This document shows, in pieces, positions 1-11,146 of a stretch of DNA of 64,000 nucleotides. A program made the translations under genes and the position numbers. A model generated the notes under the pieces. It worked only from the letters and a program-made list of their open reading frames with translations. It was not told the DNA's origin and searched no databases. Position 1 is the first letter of the stretch. Each line of letters opens with the position of its first letter. The stretch is from Apoda limacodes (taxonomy: Eukaryota; Arthropoda; Insecta; Lepidoptera; Limacodidae), in contig OX291556.1 in assembly GCA_946406115.1 (NCBI GenBank), positions 10,756,501 through 10,820,500 on the forward strand, read 5' to 3'.

Positions 1-1199
1 TCCAAACTTTCGCATTTCTAATATTAGTATAGATTACTAAATTTTTAATAGATGGATAAATTTGTAAGGTTTTCATTCTTTGTCGGACATGACAATATGT
101 ACTTGAGTATTTTTATATATCAATAGTTTTGATAAGTATAAAGACAAATATAGGTAGGTTGATTACGGAACTAAAAGTACCCAAATAATTCTATTGATAT
201 GACATTATTCTAATTATTTTTTAGGGTTCCATACCAAAATGATAAAGAGGAACTGTTATAGTGACTTCGGTGTTCGTATGTCTATATGTCACAGCAGTTT
301 TTCTCAGCAAACTACAAATCCTATCAATTTTAAATTTGGTACACTCACCCGTAAAACTTATAATCACGCATCTATCTAAAGGCAAGAAAAATATGAAAAT
401 TACTTAATTTTTGGGAATGGGGTCACAATATGGGTTAAAATTTAAAAGAAGGGTTACTATGGCAAGTCGGACAACATATGGAAAAACACATTTCAAAAAT
501 TTTTTTTTTATAATTTTTTGTGACTTAGTTTTTGACTTGTTTCTGGAAGTGTGCACAAAACGACTGTTCCCCCACTTTTTCTCAGAAGTTTGCAAGTCGA
601 AAAAACATTTTAAAAATATGTATTTTAATATAGTATAAGTATTATTCAGGACTTTATAAGAATTATCTTTTATACCTTATAAATATAATAAAACAGTTAT
701 AATAATATAACAGTTTCTTAAAAAAAACTGCAGCTCATCTAAACGAGAAATGGGGAAAAGCAAACTCTTAAATAATTTACTGGCCGATAATGAAAGTACA
801 AATATCTTTGATAAGAGCAGTCTCCATAAGGTTAAGACGTAAGGAGACAAATTAGATCCCCTGGTTGTGAAGACAGAGCCGGAATCCTATAAAGAGGGCA
901 ATGGAGCATTAATTTGAACATATATAAACATTTATCTTATCTTATGTTTGATTACTTTTGTCTTTTATACCTTTGGGCTTTTAGATTTTAGTATCCAAAG
1001 GGCAAAACAGAGCCCTATTGCTGTTACTCTATCGTCTTTCTATCAGTTTCTGAATATGCAATGGCTTATTAAACGAATACGAGTTATCGACAGACCTGTA
1101 ATTTAGATATTTTGAGAAGATAATATAATCAATAAAAATATCTATAAAAAGTATTTATATACCTACATGATTTTTTTTCTGATTCCGGTATGTGAGATG
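1..1199. other. AT-rich non-coding stretch with two old repeat fragments
   Basis: No convincing gene. At about 222-330 and 975-1060 there are degraded pieces of a repeat family that begins with a motif like TTTAGGGTTCC and then reads like GTATCCAAAGGGTAAAAC; a fuller copy is at 54870-55160. The open frames near 404-638 lie in low-complexity A/T runs on both strands and carry no motif. Confidence 0.5.
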
Positions 1200-1320
1200 A
1201 TATTTTATGAAGCTGATTGAGTAGCGTCGGCCGCTGAGGCACAGACCTCTCTTTGGATAAGAAAGTTTAGGCCATAGTCTATTGTGCTGGCCTAGTGCGA
1301 ACAGCCCAAGTAACATCATA
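1200..1320 (+). repeat. Fragment of a lepidopteran interspersed repeat
   Basis: The stretch includes the phrases GGCCGCTGAGGCACAGACC and GGCCATAGTCTATTGTGCTG, which I recognise as part of a very common moth/butterfly interspersed repeat. A shorter relative of its later part (TAGGCCATAGTTCACTA) is near 49170. The class (LINE tail or SINE) is not settled from this fragment. Confidence 0.45.
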
Positions 1321-1699
1321 GCGTCAGTTGCAGGTTAAATATAACTTAAATCTGTTCAATTGAGTAATAATGGTCTCAATTATAACTGAAAACTATGTAG
1401 AGTAGTTATAACATTAAATTGAACTCCAATAGTAATTCTAGAACGTTAATGTAATATGTTAAACAGCTTTTAGAGTTAGAGTAGTTCTAATCACAGCAAG
1501 TATATTTAATATGGTATTGCTTAAACCTGTTGTAGAATCTAAACCTGTATAACTGTGCTCGCTGATTTTTCTTCACACTTATTTTTGTTTAGCTGCTGTC
1601 ATGAAGTTTCTTATAAGTATTAAGGTGTTATATTGCCTGTAAGGTGCAGGCATAGGTTGTAATAAAGAGTAAGTCAAGAGTGTAGTAACACATGATTCT

Positions 1700-1926
1700 A
1701 AAAGTGTTGAATAACTCATTTATGTGAGTATAAGCTGCAATGTTAAAGTTAAAAGGGTCAAACAGCTCATTTATGTGAGTATAATCTGTAAAGTTAATGT
1801 TAAAAGTGTCGAACAACACATTTATGTGAGTATAAGCTGCACAGTTAATGTTAAAAGTGTCCAACAACTCATTTATGAAGTTATAAGTTGTAAAGTTAAT
1901 ACTAAAAGTGTCGAACAACACATTAT
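1700..1926. repeat. 51-bp tandem repeat, about 4.5 units
   Basis: Units start at 1700, 1751, 1802, 1853 and 1904, each opening with AAAAGTGTCGAACAACACAT or a near variant; the fifth is partial. The period is exactly 51 bp (17 codons), so both strands stay open across the array. The minus-strand frame repeats a 17-residue unit like INELFDTFNINFTAYTH but lacks an ATG at its start, so I treat the array as non-coding. From 1930 to 2489 I see nothing further. Confidence 0.85.
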
Positions 1927-2489
1927 TATGTAGTTATTAACATAATTAATAATGTGAAAAGGAGGTAAGTACCTTTCTTCCCGCAGGTTACAGGTTTTGA
2001 TTATTTAATTGAAGAACCCTAATCGAATTCGTATCTAAAATATTTACCCGGTTGTATTGGCTTGGCTATAGTAAAAGTAGTTACTTGAGTCTATTATTAC
2101 ACTGCTAAGTTTACTAAAGCCTGCACAATGCTCTTGACTAAAGAGTTTGTATCACTCAAAATGTAACAGATGACTTACGTGAGAGCATAAGCTTTAATAT
2201 AACTAGCTACAGTGTTAACCAACCCATGTACAACCACCGTTATACAGGTTAAAGTTGTAGCTTTAATTGAATTAACACTCTTGTACAAGGACTTTAACAC
2301 CGTTATATCACTTATCTACAGGCTTTCTACAACCTTTACCTGTAAATCGGGGTGCCTAAATCGTGGTTATAAGTGTGTTAGAGCATTCTCTAACACCCGT
2401 ACTACAGGTATTTTTAACGCTTTCAATCTCAATTGAAACTGATATAAGAATGTTATATAGGTTATTTTAACGCTAAGATGTTACTTGGG

Positions 2490-2685
2490 AGGGACCTTAT
2501 TAGGAACAGTATCGAGCTATTCGGACTCTGGAATTCGAAAGAATAATATATGGAAGTCTGACTTACCTCTCGAAACAGGTGAATGAACTTACATACATTT
2601 TTCTCTCGAATTCTAGAGTCTTCTTCTTCTTCTTCGTCTAGTTCTTCTTCGAGAATAACTCGAGACCGTTCCTAATAAGGTCCCT
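2490..2685. mobile_element. 196-bp fold-back / MITE-like element
   Basis: The two ends are an inverted repeat: 18 bp perfect at 2490-2507 (AGGGACCTTATTAGGAAC) against 2668-2685, and a second paired stretch of about 20 bp (2524-2543 with 2601-2620, two mismatches). The right arm is interrupted by a CTT-rich microsatellite (about 2619-2652). No clear target-site duplication is visible next to the ends, and no open frame lies inside. Confidence 0.65.
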
Positions 2686-2710
2686 GGTGGCCGTTGTTGG
2701 CTCGACAACG

Positions 2711-2878
2711 AATCGACTGTACTCTCAGAGTTACACCGAGTTACAAATAATATAGTACAAAAATACTATATTTTCATCGCTAATTTATGGGTGGAATCGA
2801 CTGTACTCTCAGAGTTACACCGAGTTACAAATAATATAGTACAAAAATACTATATTTTCATCGCTAATTTATGGGTGT
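2711..2878. repeat. 84-bp perfect tandem duplication
   Basis: Positions 2711-2794 and 2795-2878 are two adjacent copies differing only at their last base. The unit starts AATCGACTGTACTCTC and contains a small palindrome around ATAGTACAAAAATACTAT. Confidence 0.9.
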
Positions 2879-2879
2879 A

Positions 2880-4792
2880 ATCTATGTTTTTTTATATTGA
2901 CTGTGCTGTTACTATGACTGGCACTGCCTCGAAGGCACCTGCCGTGCGGCATAGGATATTTTTGAAACGAAACGCATTCACGAGTCGTTCTCTTTCCTAC
3001 TCCCTCAGCGGCAAGTAAAAGTCACTTTCTGACGTTGTCAATTTTAGAAACTACAATATATGTATACCTTGTTATACCTTAGTCATTTTGTCGATGAATA
3101 CCGCCTGATTTTTGACGTTAATAACACTTAATCATGTTTGTATATTTTGTGCCACAAAAATAATAACATGAAAAGTTTTAGGTCTTGCACAACCCAAGAA
3201 AGGGGAAAAGGCTCCAATAATGTAATAATACTTTATAATAACAAATATGTAGCAAAGTGACATAATAAATCTATACTTATATAAATATATAAATGCGAAA
3301 TCGACAAACTATAGCTATAACAAACTTTCATACCATAAAATGAGTTACCCTGAAAGTTGCCACGGTAAACTCGATGCTACATTCGATTTAACGTATAAGA
3401 TTTTTTGATTTAGTAGAAAAATGAATAAGTTATGGTTAATTATTAATGTGTACTTTAATTCTACAGGTATTTCCCTAAAGTTTTATGCTTTTTACAAGAC
3501 TTATATATGTTAATTAATTAAATACTACTTATATTTGTTCCAAAAAGACGGCAACCCTAGTTATATTCGATATTTTGTACTCGAATAAAATTTGCCGACT
3601 GAAAATGGCGACTTATGACGTATTTTGTAAGCTGTGCTATTAAGTATTTTAAAATTCTAGAAATAATAAGTCAGATTAAAAAATTAAATTGTCAGAAAGA
3701 AGAAATAAAATTGATCGCTATACCTACATATATATATTTTCTAGTATACACCAAGGACATTAGTCAGGTATTTCTCCGTAGTTTATCTATAAAATATTGA
3801 CAATATTATCTAATTATATTATCACATAGATATACTTGCGACTGCTTTATGAGGCATAGGCATGGGTTATCTTTAATGCCGTAAACAGGACTATATAAAC
3901 TACAGAATTTTGATACAGAATATAGTGATATACTGATTCACCAGACATAGTGGTATCTCAATTGAGTTACTCACTAAACTTCTAAGAAAACCGGTGAGAT
4001 ATTTAACTTTATTTAGCCTTAGATATTATACCGTAATTGCCAAAAAATTAGGGGTTTTTTTTTGTAGCAGAATTGTCAGTGGTTTGGTTTCATTAGCTTT
4101 TGTTAGCAGAACCATAGCAAAATCTAATGTTGACTTTTGCGTTTCGTCTAAGCGGTTTTGCTACGAAATATTGCTGCCAAAAACCCATGTTGGGAGGTGG
4201 GTCTTTTGCGCTACATTTTGTCAGCTTCGTTTCGTCAAAACAACAGTAGTGCCGCTGAAATTATCAGCTGCGCTTAGACGGAATGGGTATTTTGTGCTAA
4301 AATAAGGTTTGCTATTAAATTGCTACGCCGCTCAGGGAGAACGCACCTTATGTCTTTTCTGTAGCCGTGCCGTAGATACCGTCATAGTCGTTATTGTAAC
4401 TATTTTGAAAAACATAGTTGATGCTGGTAACTTAGGAAATGTAGCATGTAGTTTAAGATTTACAAACGAAGGCGTAAGCCCAGTTTTTAAAGTTTCTCTA
4501 TAATATTTGTGTCTTTGGTTGGTACATGTTTTGTAATTCATGTTTTAAAAGTATTATTTCACCTTTACAAGCAAGCGCCATGTGCATGAAAAACGGCGCT
4601 TATATTAAAATAACCTTGATTTTGTGACAGTTTCATGAAGACCTTATTGCTTTAGAAGAAACACAATAATTTAAATTTCGGCTACGGTTTTATCTTAAGA
4701 TAAAATCTTAAGATTCCTATCCTAATATCCTAAAAGTCTGTTTGTTTGTTATTTTTTTATTTTCGCAATAGAGTATTCAATTGCCTTGACTA
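2880..4792. other. Non-coding stretch; possible TATA and donor-like sites near 3.9 kb
   Basis: I see no gene. A TATA-like box lies at 3892-3899, and a donor-like CCG|GTGAGAT ends at 3993; these could belong to an upstream untranslated exon for the proline-rich exon at 5491, but nothing proves it. Between 4060 and 4300 the sequence is self-complementary (TTCGTCTAAGCG at 4142 against CGCTTAGACGGAA at 4271), as in an old fold-back element, so the 103-codon frame there is not supported as a gene. Confidence 0.4.
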
Positions 4793-5180
4793 CACGGAGA
4801 AAAAAATTTAGTAGCTGAAAGTAAAAAATACTAATAACCACTAAAATATTAGTAATTCCGAGGACAAGTAAATTACACTGACGTTTACCAATGAGTTTTA
4901 CTTATTGTATTTACTAACAGGAATAAAACTAGTCTTGTTGGAATAACAGTGTTGTTTACTAAAAACAAGTAAAATTTTATGGAATGCAAATAAAGTATAA
5001 ACACGCTTACAATCAGCGTTTAATTACACCGATACGAGTTGGTGGTCCTGATGAAGCTCTGTGATGCGAAGCGTACAGTTGATAATAACTGGTCAGTGTA
5101 CCTGGTAGATGCAGTAAGGGCTTCGGCGTATAGTGCGTTCTGTTTAGGTCAGGCTTACTATTCTGAGGTAAAACCTAGTG
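4793..5180 (+). repeat. Interspersed repeat, copy 1 (second copy at 17334)
   Basis: Starts with CTACACGGAGAAAAA and matches 17334-17650 along most of its length, including TACTAATAACCACTAAAAT, CAATCAGCGTTTAATTACAC and CTGTGATGCGAAGCGTA. The flanks of the two copies differ, so these are separate insertions. No coding frame is shared. It is likely a non-autonomous element or solo terminal repeat; I could not find the matching inverted end. Confidence 0.7.
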
Positions 5181-5490
5181 TATTCGCAGGTAAAACCGTG
5201 AAGCACTAGTCCTTCTCATCGCAACGAGGAAACAGGGTTATTTACTTTATTTTTACCTTGACCAGCAGGGGGACAAGTTGAGAATAACAAAAATACCATT
5301 TACGTCTTATTTTTATAATCAAGTGATTTTCGTGAAAACCTTACCACTTCACATGATCTTTGATCACAGGCAAAAGCAATTTAATTTTTTTTTTTTAAAT
5401 CAAAAGTTTGTATTAAAAGATGTTTCGGGTAATCATTATATCCGCACTTAACGCAAGCTATTCAAATATTAATGTAATATTTATTTACAG

Positions 5491-5618
5491 AAATGCCACC
5501 ACCACCTCCAGGACCCCATGACCCACCACCACCTGGACCCCCCGGGCCACACCCCCCACCACCAGGACCACATGACCCACCACCACCAGGGCCCCATGGG
5601 CCCCCTCACCCCCGTTAG
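5491..5618 (+). CDS. Terminal exon of a Pro/Gly/His-rich peptide gene
   Basis: The frame 5493-5618 encodes 41 residues made only of Pro (26), Gly (6), His (5), Asp (2), one Met and one Arg. It is built from two imperfect repeats of PPPPGPHDPPPPGP. Just upstream, TTTATTTACAG (ending at 5490) is a good splice acceptor, so the exon probably starts at 5491 with bases AA and the Met may be internal. A TAG stop at 5616 is followed by about 100 bases of AT-rich 3' sequence and a clean AATAAA at 5715-5720. GC-rich codons and the exact repeat contrast sharply with the AT-rich surroundings. No signal-peptide exon was found upstream, although an untranslated exon near 3920-3993 is possible. Function is unknown: a secreted proline-rich peptide, or the tail of a larger protein. 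That this is a real exon is an inference from acceptor, frame and poly(A) signal together. Confidence 0.6.
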
Positions 5619-5714
5619 GCATGGAAGCTTGGAGTTTTTAATGTTATAACTACAGTATTATATTCTTAATCTTAGTTTTTACAAGTTGTGTTTTACGATT
5701 TTTTATAACCTCGC

Positions 5715-5720
5715 AATAAA
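5715..5720 (+). terminator. Polyadenylation signal AATAAA
   Basis: A canonical AATAAA 97 bases after the proline-rich stop codon, in a T/A-rich 3' stretch. It supports the exon at 5491-5618 being the last exon of a transcribed gene. Confidence 0.55.
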
Positions 5721-5763
5721 GAAAGAACTTTTTATAGGTTTCCTTCTAAGGTATATTCTTTAC

Positions 5764-5860
5764 GAAAACCCTGCCAAGTGCGAGGCTGACACTCGCACCA
5801 AGAAGTTCCGTATCACACAATGCACGACCCCTACTCGTGCTTGACCGATTTTTATTATTT
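5764..5860. repeat. Degraded pieces of the AGTGCGAGTCGGACTCGC repeat tail
   Basis: GCCAAGTGCGAGGCTGACAC (plus orientation) is followed by ACTCGTGCTTGACCGATTTT (minus orientation), so two tails meet head to head. This tail family recurs at 8841-9135, 43595-44090, 53715-54120, 55120-55160 and 58918. From 5860 to 6250 I see nothing. Confidence 0.5.
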
Positions 5861-6249
5861 TTAGTTTAACTACAAAGTTACCTTTACTCGTTTACCGTTT
5901 GTTACGGTTTTTAGTTTTACAGAGCAAAAACCACAAAAAACTGTTTAAATTATCCTTTTCATAATGTTTGTTTGGAAATCCGCCATAATAAAATATCTTC
6001 TGTGACAATATTAGGCCAACTTCAGTCTTAATGGTTCCTTTAAAGGTTGGATAGACATCCAGATAGCTAAGGCTTAGTTATATAGCTCCGTAGGGACCAT
6101 TTGGATACGCAACCTTAAAAATCAACGCTCTTTCCGATGTTTTAAGAGCGAATACAATAAATAATAGATACATTTTGGTATTATGTAATTTATAAATTAA
6201 AATAAAATGTAAGTATGAACATAAAAAAGGCGTACAACAATGATGGCGA

Positions 6250-6815
6250 AAGACGCTTCTAATACTGCTGCTTTACATTAGTCGCAAATCCGGTCCCATA
6301 TGGAGTACTGCTGCCATCTCTGGGCGGGTGCAATCGGATACCAGGTCGGCCCATTTGACTCGGTTCAACGACGGGCTTTGAGAATTGTCGACGATCCCAA
6401 ACTCACTTGCAGTATCGAGTGCTTAAGTCTGAGGAGAGGCTTTGTCTCCCTGTGTGTGTTCTACCGTTTGTACAATGAGATATGTTCTGAGGAATTGTTC
6501 GAAATGATGCCCACGGCTACTTTCTACCATCGCTCCACTTGCCATCGGTAGGGAATTCATTCTTACACTTCAGAACTGGTCGCGTACAGTGCGGTTTTAG
6601 GGAAAATTCCTCCCGCGAACGCATGGGTTGTGGAATGACCCGCCAAGGTTTCTCTAAAGACTAAAGTATGGGGTTCTTCAAGAAAGAAGTTACTAGATTT
6701 TTAAAGGGACGGCAACGCGCGAATGTTACACCTGGTGTTGCAAGCGTCCATAGAGTACGGTGACCGCTTACCATCAGGCGGTAAGCCTGTTTGCCACCTT
6801 ATGGTACAAAAAAAA
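6250..6815 (+). mobile_element. 5'-truncated CR1/Jockey-type LINE, 3' end
   Basis: The frame 6300-6551 encodes the C-terminal end of the LINE ORF2 (MEYCCHLWAG, then FDSVQRRALRIVDD), matching 35640-35800 of the longer copy in this window. It is followed by the family 3' tail (GCAACGCGCGAATGTTACAC, TGACCGCTTACCATCAGGCG, TTTGCCACCTT) and an A-run near 6808. It lacks endonuclease and reverse transcriptase and has in-frame stops after 6551, so it is dead. Confidence 0.85.
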
Positions 6816-8057
6816 CTATTAAAAAACGTTACCGTTTTTCTGTTATTCGTCAAGCATTATATCTGCAGCAAAGAATTCAAAACTTCATAAAGAAGCAGAA
6901 TCCTTTTTGTAGCAATATTCGTCACATTTGTAGTCAGAGTACGAAACAGGATTTTGAAGCTATTTCCCAATTAAAACTGAATCCTTGTCAAACAAGCTTC
7001 GAAAGCTAAGAGGAAAACTTTGTAATAATTAAAGATTTTTTTTCACATTACAAAATGGCGTCATATAGCCGCCATATTAATTTACAGCCAGCGCCACACG
7101 GGATGATGTGAAGATTCTAACGAGAGGTACCTCGTGCATCCAATTCTGTTTAGACTTGTAGAAGTTATGGTGGAATAAAGTAACTCACATACATACATAA
7201 ACACTGAAAACATTACACTTCTTTTTGAGGGAAGTTATGTAAAAACTGGAAAAGTCCATGTTGTAGAGCTTTATGTTTGGATTCTTTCCCAAAGTAGAAT
7301 ACTTGAAGGTATAAAGTACCAACACATAAAACTAACTTGAGCCAAAAATAACCCTCTCGTGCCGAGTCGCACCACAGAGCCACGTGTAGTGGAATGCGGC
7401 TGCTCTAACTTCAAGTTAACTAAGATGTAGTGTCCCGCGAGGCTACCTACAAAACCCCGAGTTACACTAACTTAAAAAGAAACGTTATATATTTCATTTT
7501 ATTGTGCTATATTTTGACATATTGTTGTTATCCTATTATTGTACTTTATTTTGTATGTATATTTTTAGGCTTTGAAGTAGAAAGAAACGTTATTTATAGA
7601 TTTTATTTAAGGGTGTTAGTGAGTGGTTACGTGTTTGTATTACAACACACCTACATATAAATTGGTTTTGTGTAGGTATAGACTAAGAAATTAAAATTAT
7701 ATTACAAAAAAGTTTTTTTGTAATAAACTTGTCTTGGATTGGGATATATTTAAATGTCTATCTATCTCCAAGGTCCGCTAACTTAAGTTTAATTAGGTAG
7801 AAAGCGACTAAATAGTCTTATTTACCGACCGGTTTCTAATTGTTACATGACTACTATTTAATATAAATTTCCAGGGATATAGTAATTTGATTTGTTGGTA
7901 GTAATAATAATAATATACTTTATTGCTTCAACATAATAATTTTACAAAAAACATATTTACAAATAGAGAATAACAAATGGTAGTCTTGTAGCTTTAAAGT
8001 GATCTCTTTTTTGGTTGCAGGAAATAATAAAGTTTAACATAGTATAGTAGGTGTAGG
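6816..8057. other. Unassigned stretch just after the LINE tail
   Basis: An open frame continues from the A-run to 7009 with a mixed, protein-like composition (for example QQRIQNFIKKQNPFCSN) but no motif I know; it could be a captured exon piece or chance. At 7070-7200 there is a tail-like fragment ending in GGAATAAAGTAACTCACATA with CATA repeats, as in some lepidopteran LINE/SINE ends. At 7905-7935 an (AAT)n run followed by TATACTTTATTGCTT looks like a LINE tail in reverse. Nothing else is supported. Confidence 0.3.
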
Positions 8058-8400
8058 ATACAGTTATTAGGAAGTATATCTATACATATAAAACAATGCT
8101 TTGTCCTGAATGACTGATCGATCAACGCACAGCCTAAACCGCTGATCGTAGAGACCTGAAACTTTGAGGGTGTGTTCTTTGTATGACGTAGGCATCCGAT
8201 AAGAAAGTATTTTCCAGAATTCTAACCCTAAGGGGGTGAAAAAGGGGGGCAAATTTTGTATGGTACAACGTGATTCCTGGGTCCTATCTACTTCAAGTTT
8301 TGCATAAACCTTTTTTAACAGTATTTATGGAAGAAGTGTTTCGTATTTTATTGAAATTCACCTAACGGGGTTAAAAAGGGGTAGAAAGTTATTTGGCGGT
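8058..8400 (+). repeat. Interspersed repeat copy with GCTTTGTCC head
   Basis: ATATAAAACAATGCTTTGTC opens a 110-bp stretch that recurs at 8696-8830 and, reversed, at 44090-44225, with GCACAGCCTAAACCGCTGAT and GGGTGTGTTCTTTGTATGAC. After 8200 this copy continues into CCTAAGGGGGTGAAAAAGG, typical of lepidopteran non-autonomous elements. No coding content. Confidence 0.6.
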
Positions 8401-8695
8401 TATTTGCTTCGAAGTTGATATCAATACTCCTTAGTGCTTTTGATTTAAATTACATTTTATTTCGACACATGTTTGAAAACTCAATCCAATTTTATTCAAA
8501 AAAGGTTAAACTTACTTAAAAACATAAACAACTTTAACAAATACTCTTTAAAATTGGAATGTCTTGAATGTCACCGTACTATATTAGTACCTCATTTAAG
8601 GAGTTTCTAAGTTCAAAGAGGTTATGCGTTTTTTAGGTGTTCGATTTTTTATGTACGTACAACAATACTTAAAGTTTTCTTTTTCTACCTATCTT

Positions 8696-9135
8696 AAACA
8701 TATAAAATGCTTTGTCCTAAATGACTGACTGACGGATCAACGCACAGCCTAAACCGCTGATCGTAGAAACCTGCAACTTGGAGGGTGTGTTCTTTGTATA
8801 ACGTAGACATCCGATAAGATAAGGTTTTACTGAAATGGTGAAGTGCGAGTCGGATACTCGCAATAAGGGTAAACCGATTGTAATGAAATTTTGGTAAGTT
8901 GTTTTACACACGCCCCGGAATGTTTCTGAGAAAGAAAAAAAGGGTCAAGTGCAAGTCGGACTCGCGTAATAAGGGTAAAACGATTGTAATTAAAGATTGG
9001 GAAGTTTTTATGCACACGCCGGGGAATGTATCGAGACCGAAAAAATGGTCTAGTGCGAGTCGGACTCGCGCAATAAGGGTAAACCGATTTTAATGAAATT
9101 TTGGTAAGTTGTTATGCACACGCCGGTGAAGGTTG
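8696..9135 (+). repeat. Same repeat family with three ~105-bp internal tandem units
   Basis: After the shared head (8696-8830), three units begin at 8841, 8947 and 9051 with AAGTGCGAGTCGGA or variants, each followed by AATAAGGGTAAACCGATTGT and a stretch like TATGCACACGCCGGGGAATG. An inverted relative with two or three units is at 43595-44225. The open frames here are products of the repeat. Confidence 0.75.
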
Positions 9136-9174
9136 CTGAATTAGTACAACCCTATGAGGTTGTTTTAAAAAAAG

Positions 9175-9655
9175 AAACAACGTTCGCCGGTGAGTAAGGT
9201 TTTTGAGGAGCTAAGGTGCTCTTTGAAGATTCGCTGCGCGGACAGCGGAGAACCAGTGGTGATTGTTGCTGTCATTGCTCGAGGCAGACGTGGCGTGCTG
9301 GTACGGTGGTCAGGGAGATCTGATGAAACGGCTCACCGCTGGCCACCCGCAGGTTGAACGGATTCCCGAAACCAGGGATCACTTAATCTCCGCCCTAGGA
9401 GGCTGATCCGCCAACCTGTGTAAAGTCTCTGAAGTAGTAGCCGTATGGGAGAGGGAGACCGGAGTGGACCCGGCTACTACAACAGAGGGGGATCAGGGGC
9501 CCTTCGGCCCGCAGTGCCAGCAACCATAGTATCTGTGCCGAGCTTTGGGAGTTCTATTTGTCCCCTAAGCTGTCTGTGCAGTGAATCCTCATATTTAATC
9601 TTAGTAACTTTATAAAAATGGCAACAAGTAAAAAGAAAAGAGTTTTATTTTAGAT
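9175..9655 (+). mobile_element. 5' part of the CR1/Jockey-type LINE, without body or 3' end
   Basis: From GGTGAGTAAGG near 9191 to AAGAAAAGAGTTTTA at 9650 the sequence follows 32816-33280, the untranslated leader of the longer LINE, up to and including the start of ORF2 (ATGGCAACAAGTAAAAAG). It stops within about 12 codons, where a stop codon appears. LINEs usually lose their 5' end, so a 5' piece with no 3' end points to deletion or recombination. Confidence 0.8.
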
Positions 9656-9954
9656 TAGTAATATCGCAAGAACTTACGTGAGTTTGACCTTAAGCTGATG
9701 CTTTGGAATCTGCAGGATAGCCAACTCTTTACAAGCTTACAGACGTGATATGAGGAAAAATTCATGAGAGATTCTGAGGAACTTTAACTCGTTTAATCGA
9801 TTTGATCTTTTTTGGGTTGGGAGTTTATATAAATATAGGTTTATTGAAAGGGTAGTCTCCGGATTGCTCCCATTTTAAAACAGCTTATCATTTCAGTAGG
9901 TCGGTACTGTTCTCAGAGAGCTATGGAGAGTGCTATTCTTATGTTTTTTGAGTG

Positions 9955-10060
9955 AGAGAAAAAATCCGAACCGAGCGTGGGACGGCATCCTGCCGAGTAG
10001 GCAGACGACCTGGTCAGAGGAAGCCGATGGGCGCGGGGGGAGGGGGGCATGTGAAAACAT
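9955..10060 (+). mobile_element. Short RTE-type LINE fragment
   Basis: GGGACGGCATCCTGCCGAG followed by CAGACGACCTGGTCAGAGG reads like the coding end of RTE LINEs (residues like GRRPPGRQTTW). It is GC-rich against the background and ends in a G-rich run. From 9656 to 9954 and from 10061 to 11146 I see no gene; a degraded TTTAGGGTTC repeat piece is at 10193-10260. Confidence 0.4.
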
Positions 10061-11146
10061 GCGGAGGACACAATAATATCAGAATTGTGATGAAAAATGT
10101 CATTCCCTATTTGCCTTCTAAGTAATAATTTTCCGAAAACTGAACTAAGTTATTTTTTTTAAACTAATGTAAAACTTCGTAATAATTCATTTTTAGGGTT
10201 CTGTTGATAACAAAGAACACCTATAGTTTCGTCACGTCTATCTGTTTATTTGTTGGCATGGGTATACATATTAATCACACCAAAAATGTGGTAAAATAAA
10301 AAAAAAAATAGGGTAAGTACCTCCCCTACACGCATAGCGGATATATTTTTGCTCGTCTGTTTTTATGAATGAAAATTAACTGAAAATATTTAGATTGTGT
10401 AAAAACTATTTTTTTAATTCAGGGATCCGTTTGCTAAATATAAAGCTTAAAAGTGCTTAATCTTGGGAAAGTCAAGTGTCCCTGCTAGGTAAATGGTTGT
10501 ATATGATAAAACGTTAAACAGGTAAATATCAGTTTATGAACCATGTTAAATTAAAGAAAAAATCGTTGCATTCTTAATAATAACACCTCCTATATGAATA
10601 ACAATGTTTACGTTTGAATAACGCATCGGAGTGGCGCGGCGCCTGGTACGAGGTTTCAACGAAACCGAAGTTTTTCAAATATCGGCAATAATTCTTATTC
10701 TACGGAACCTCAACTTAATGCGTGTACGACACGCCCTTGTACAGTATAATATAAATTTATTTTCTCCCAAATCCTTGTGTGAGATTTTTTGCGTCAAAGA
10801 AATAAAGGTATAGAAACGAAGCAGTGGCCCTGGCTGACGTATCTTTGATTTTTTTGAGACATTTTTTTCATCTACCGTGTACTTACTGTAACTGCTTAAA
10901 TCTACTATCGTGTATTCGAAAACAGTCCCAATAATAGCGAAGAAAACATGAGGTTATGTTCTGCAGTATTAGTCTGCTTTAGGAGCTTAAAGCTCAGCAT
11001 TAAATCATTAATGGAATATCATAAAATTAATATTGCAGTAGGTATGTATACAGTAGGTAGGTACTATATTTTTGGCTTTAGTCAAATATGGAAATTATCT
11101 AAAAAGGTCAAAGCCATGGCGAGTATATCTTAAGCCTTATTAGTTA

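Noticed and set aside
6791..6830. Target-site duplication for the LINE at 6250-6815
   Set aside because: No matching short repeat is found at its 5' edge, which is itself uncertain.
10027..10046. G-quadruplex
   Set aside because: The G-rich run has only three separable G-tracts of three or more, so a standard three-tetrad fold is not possible.
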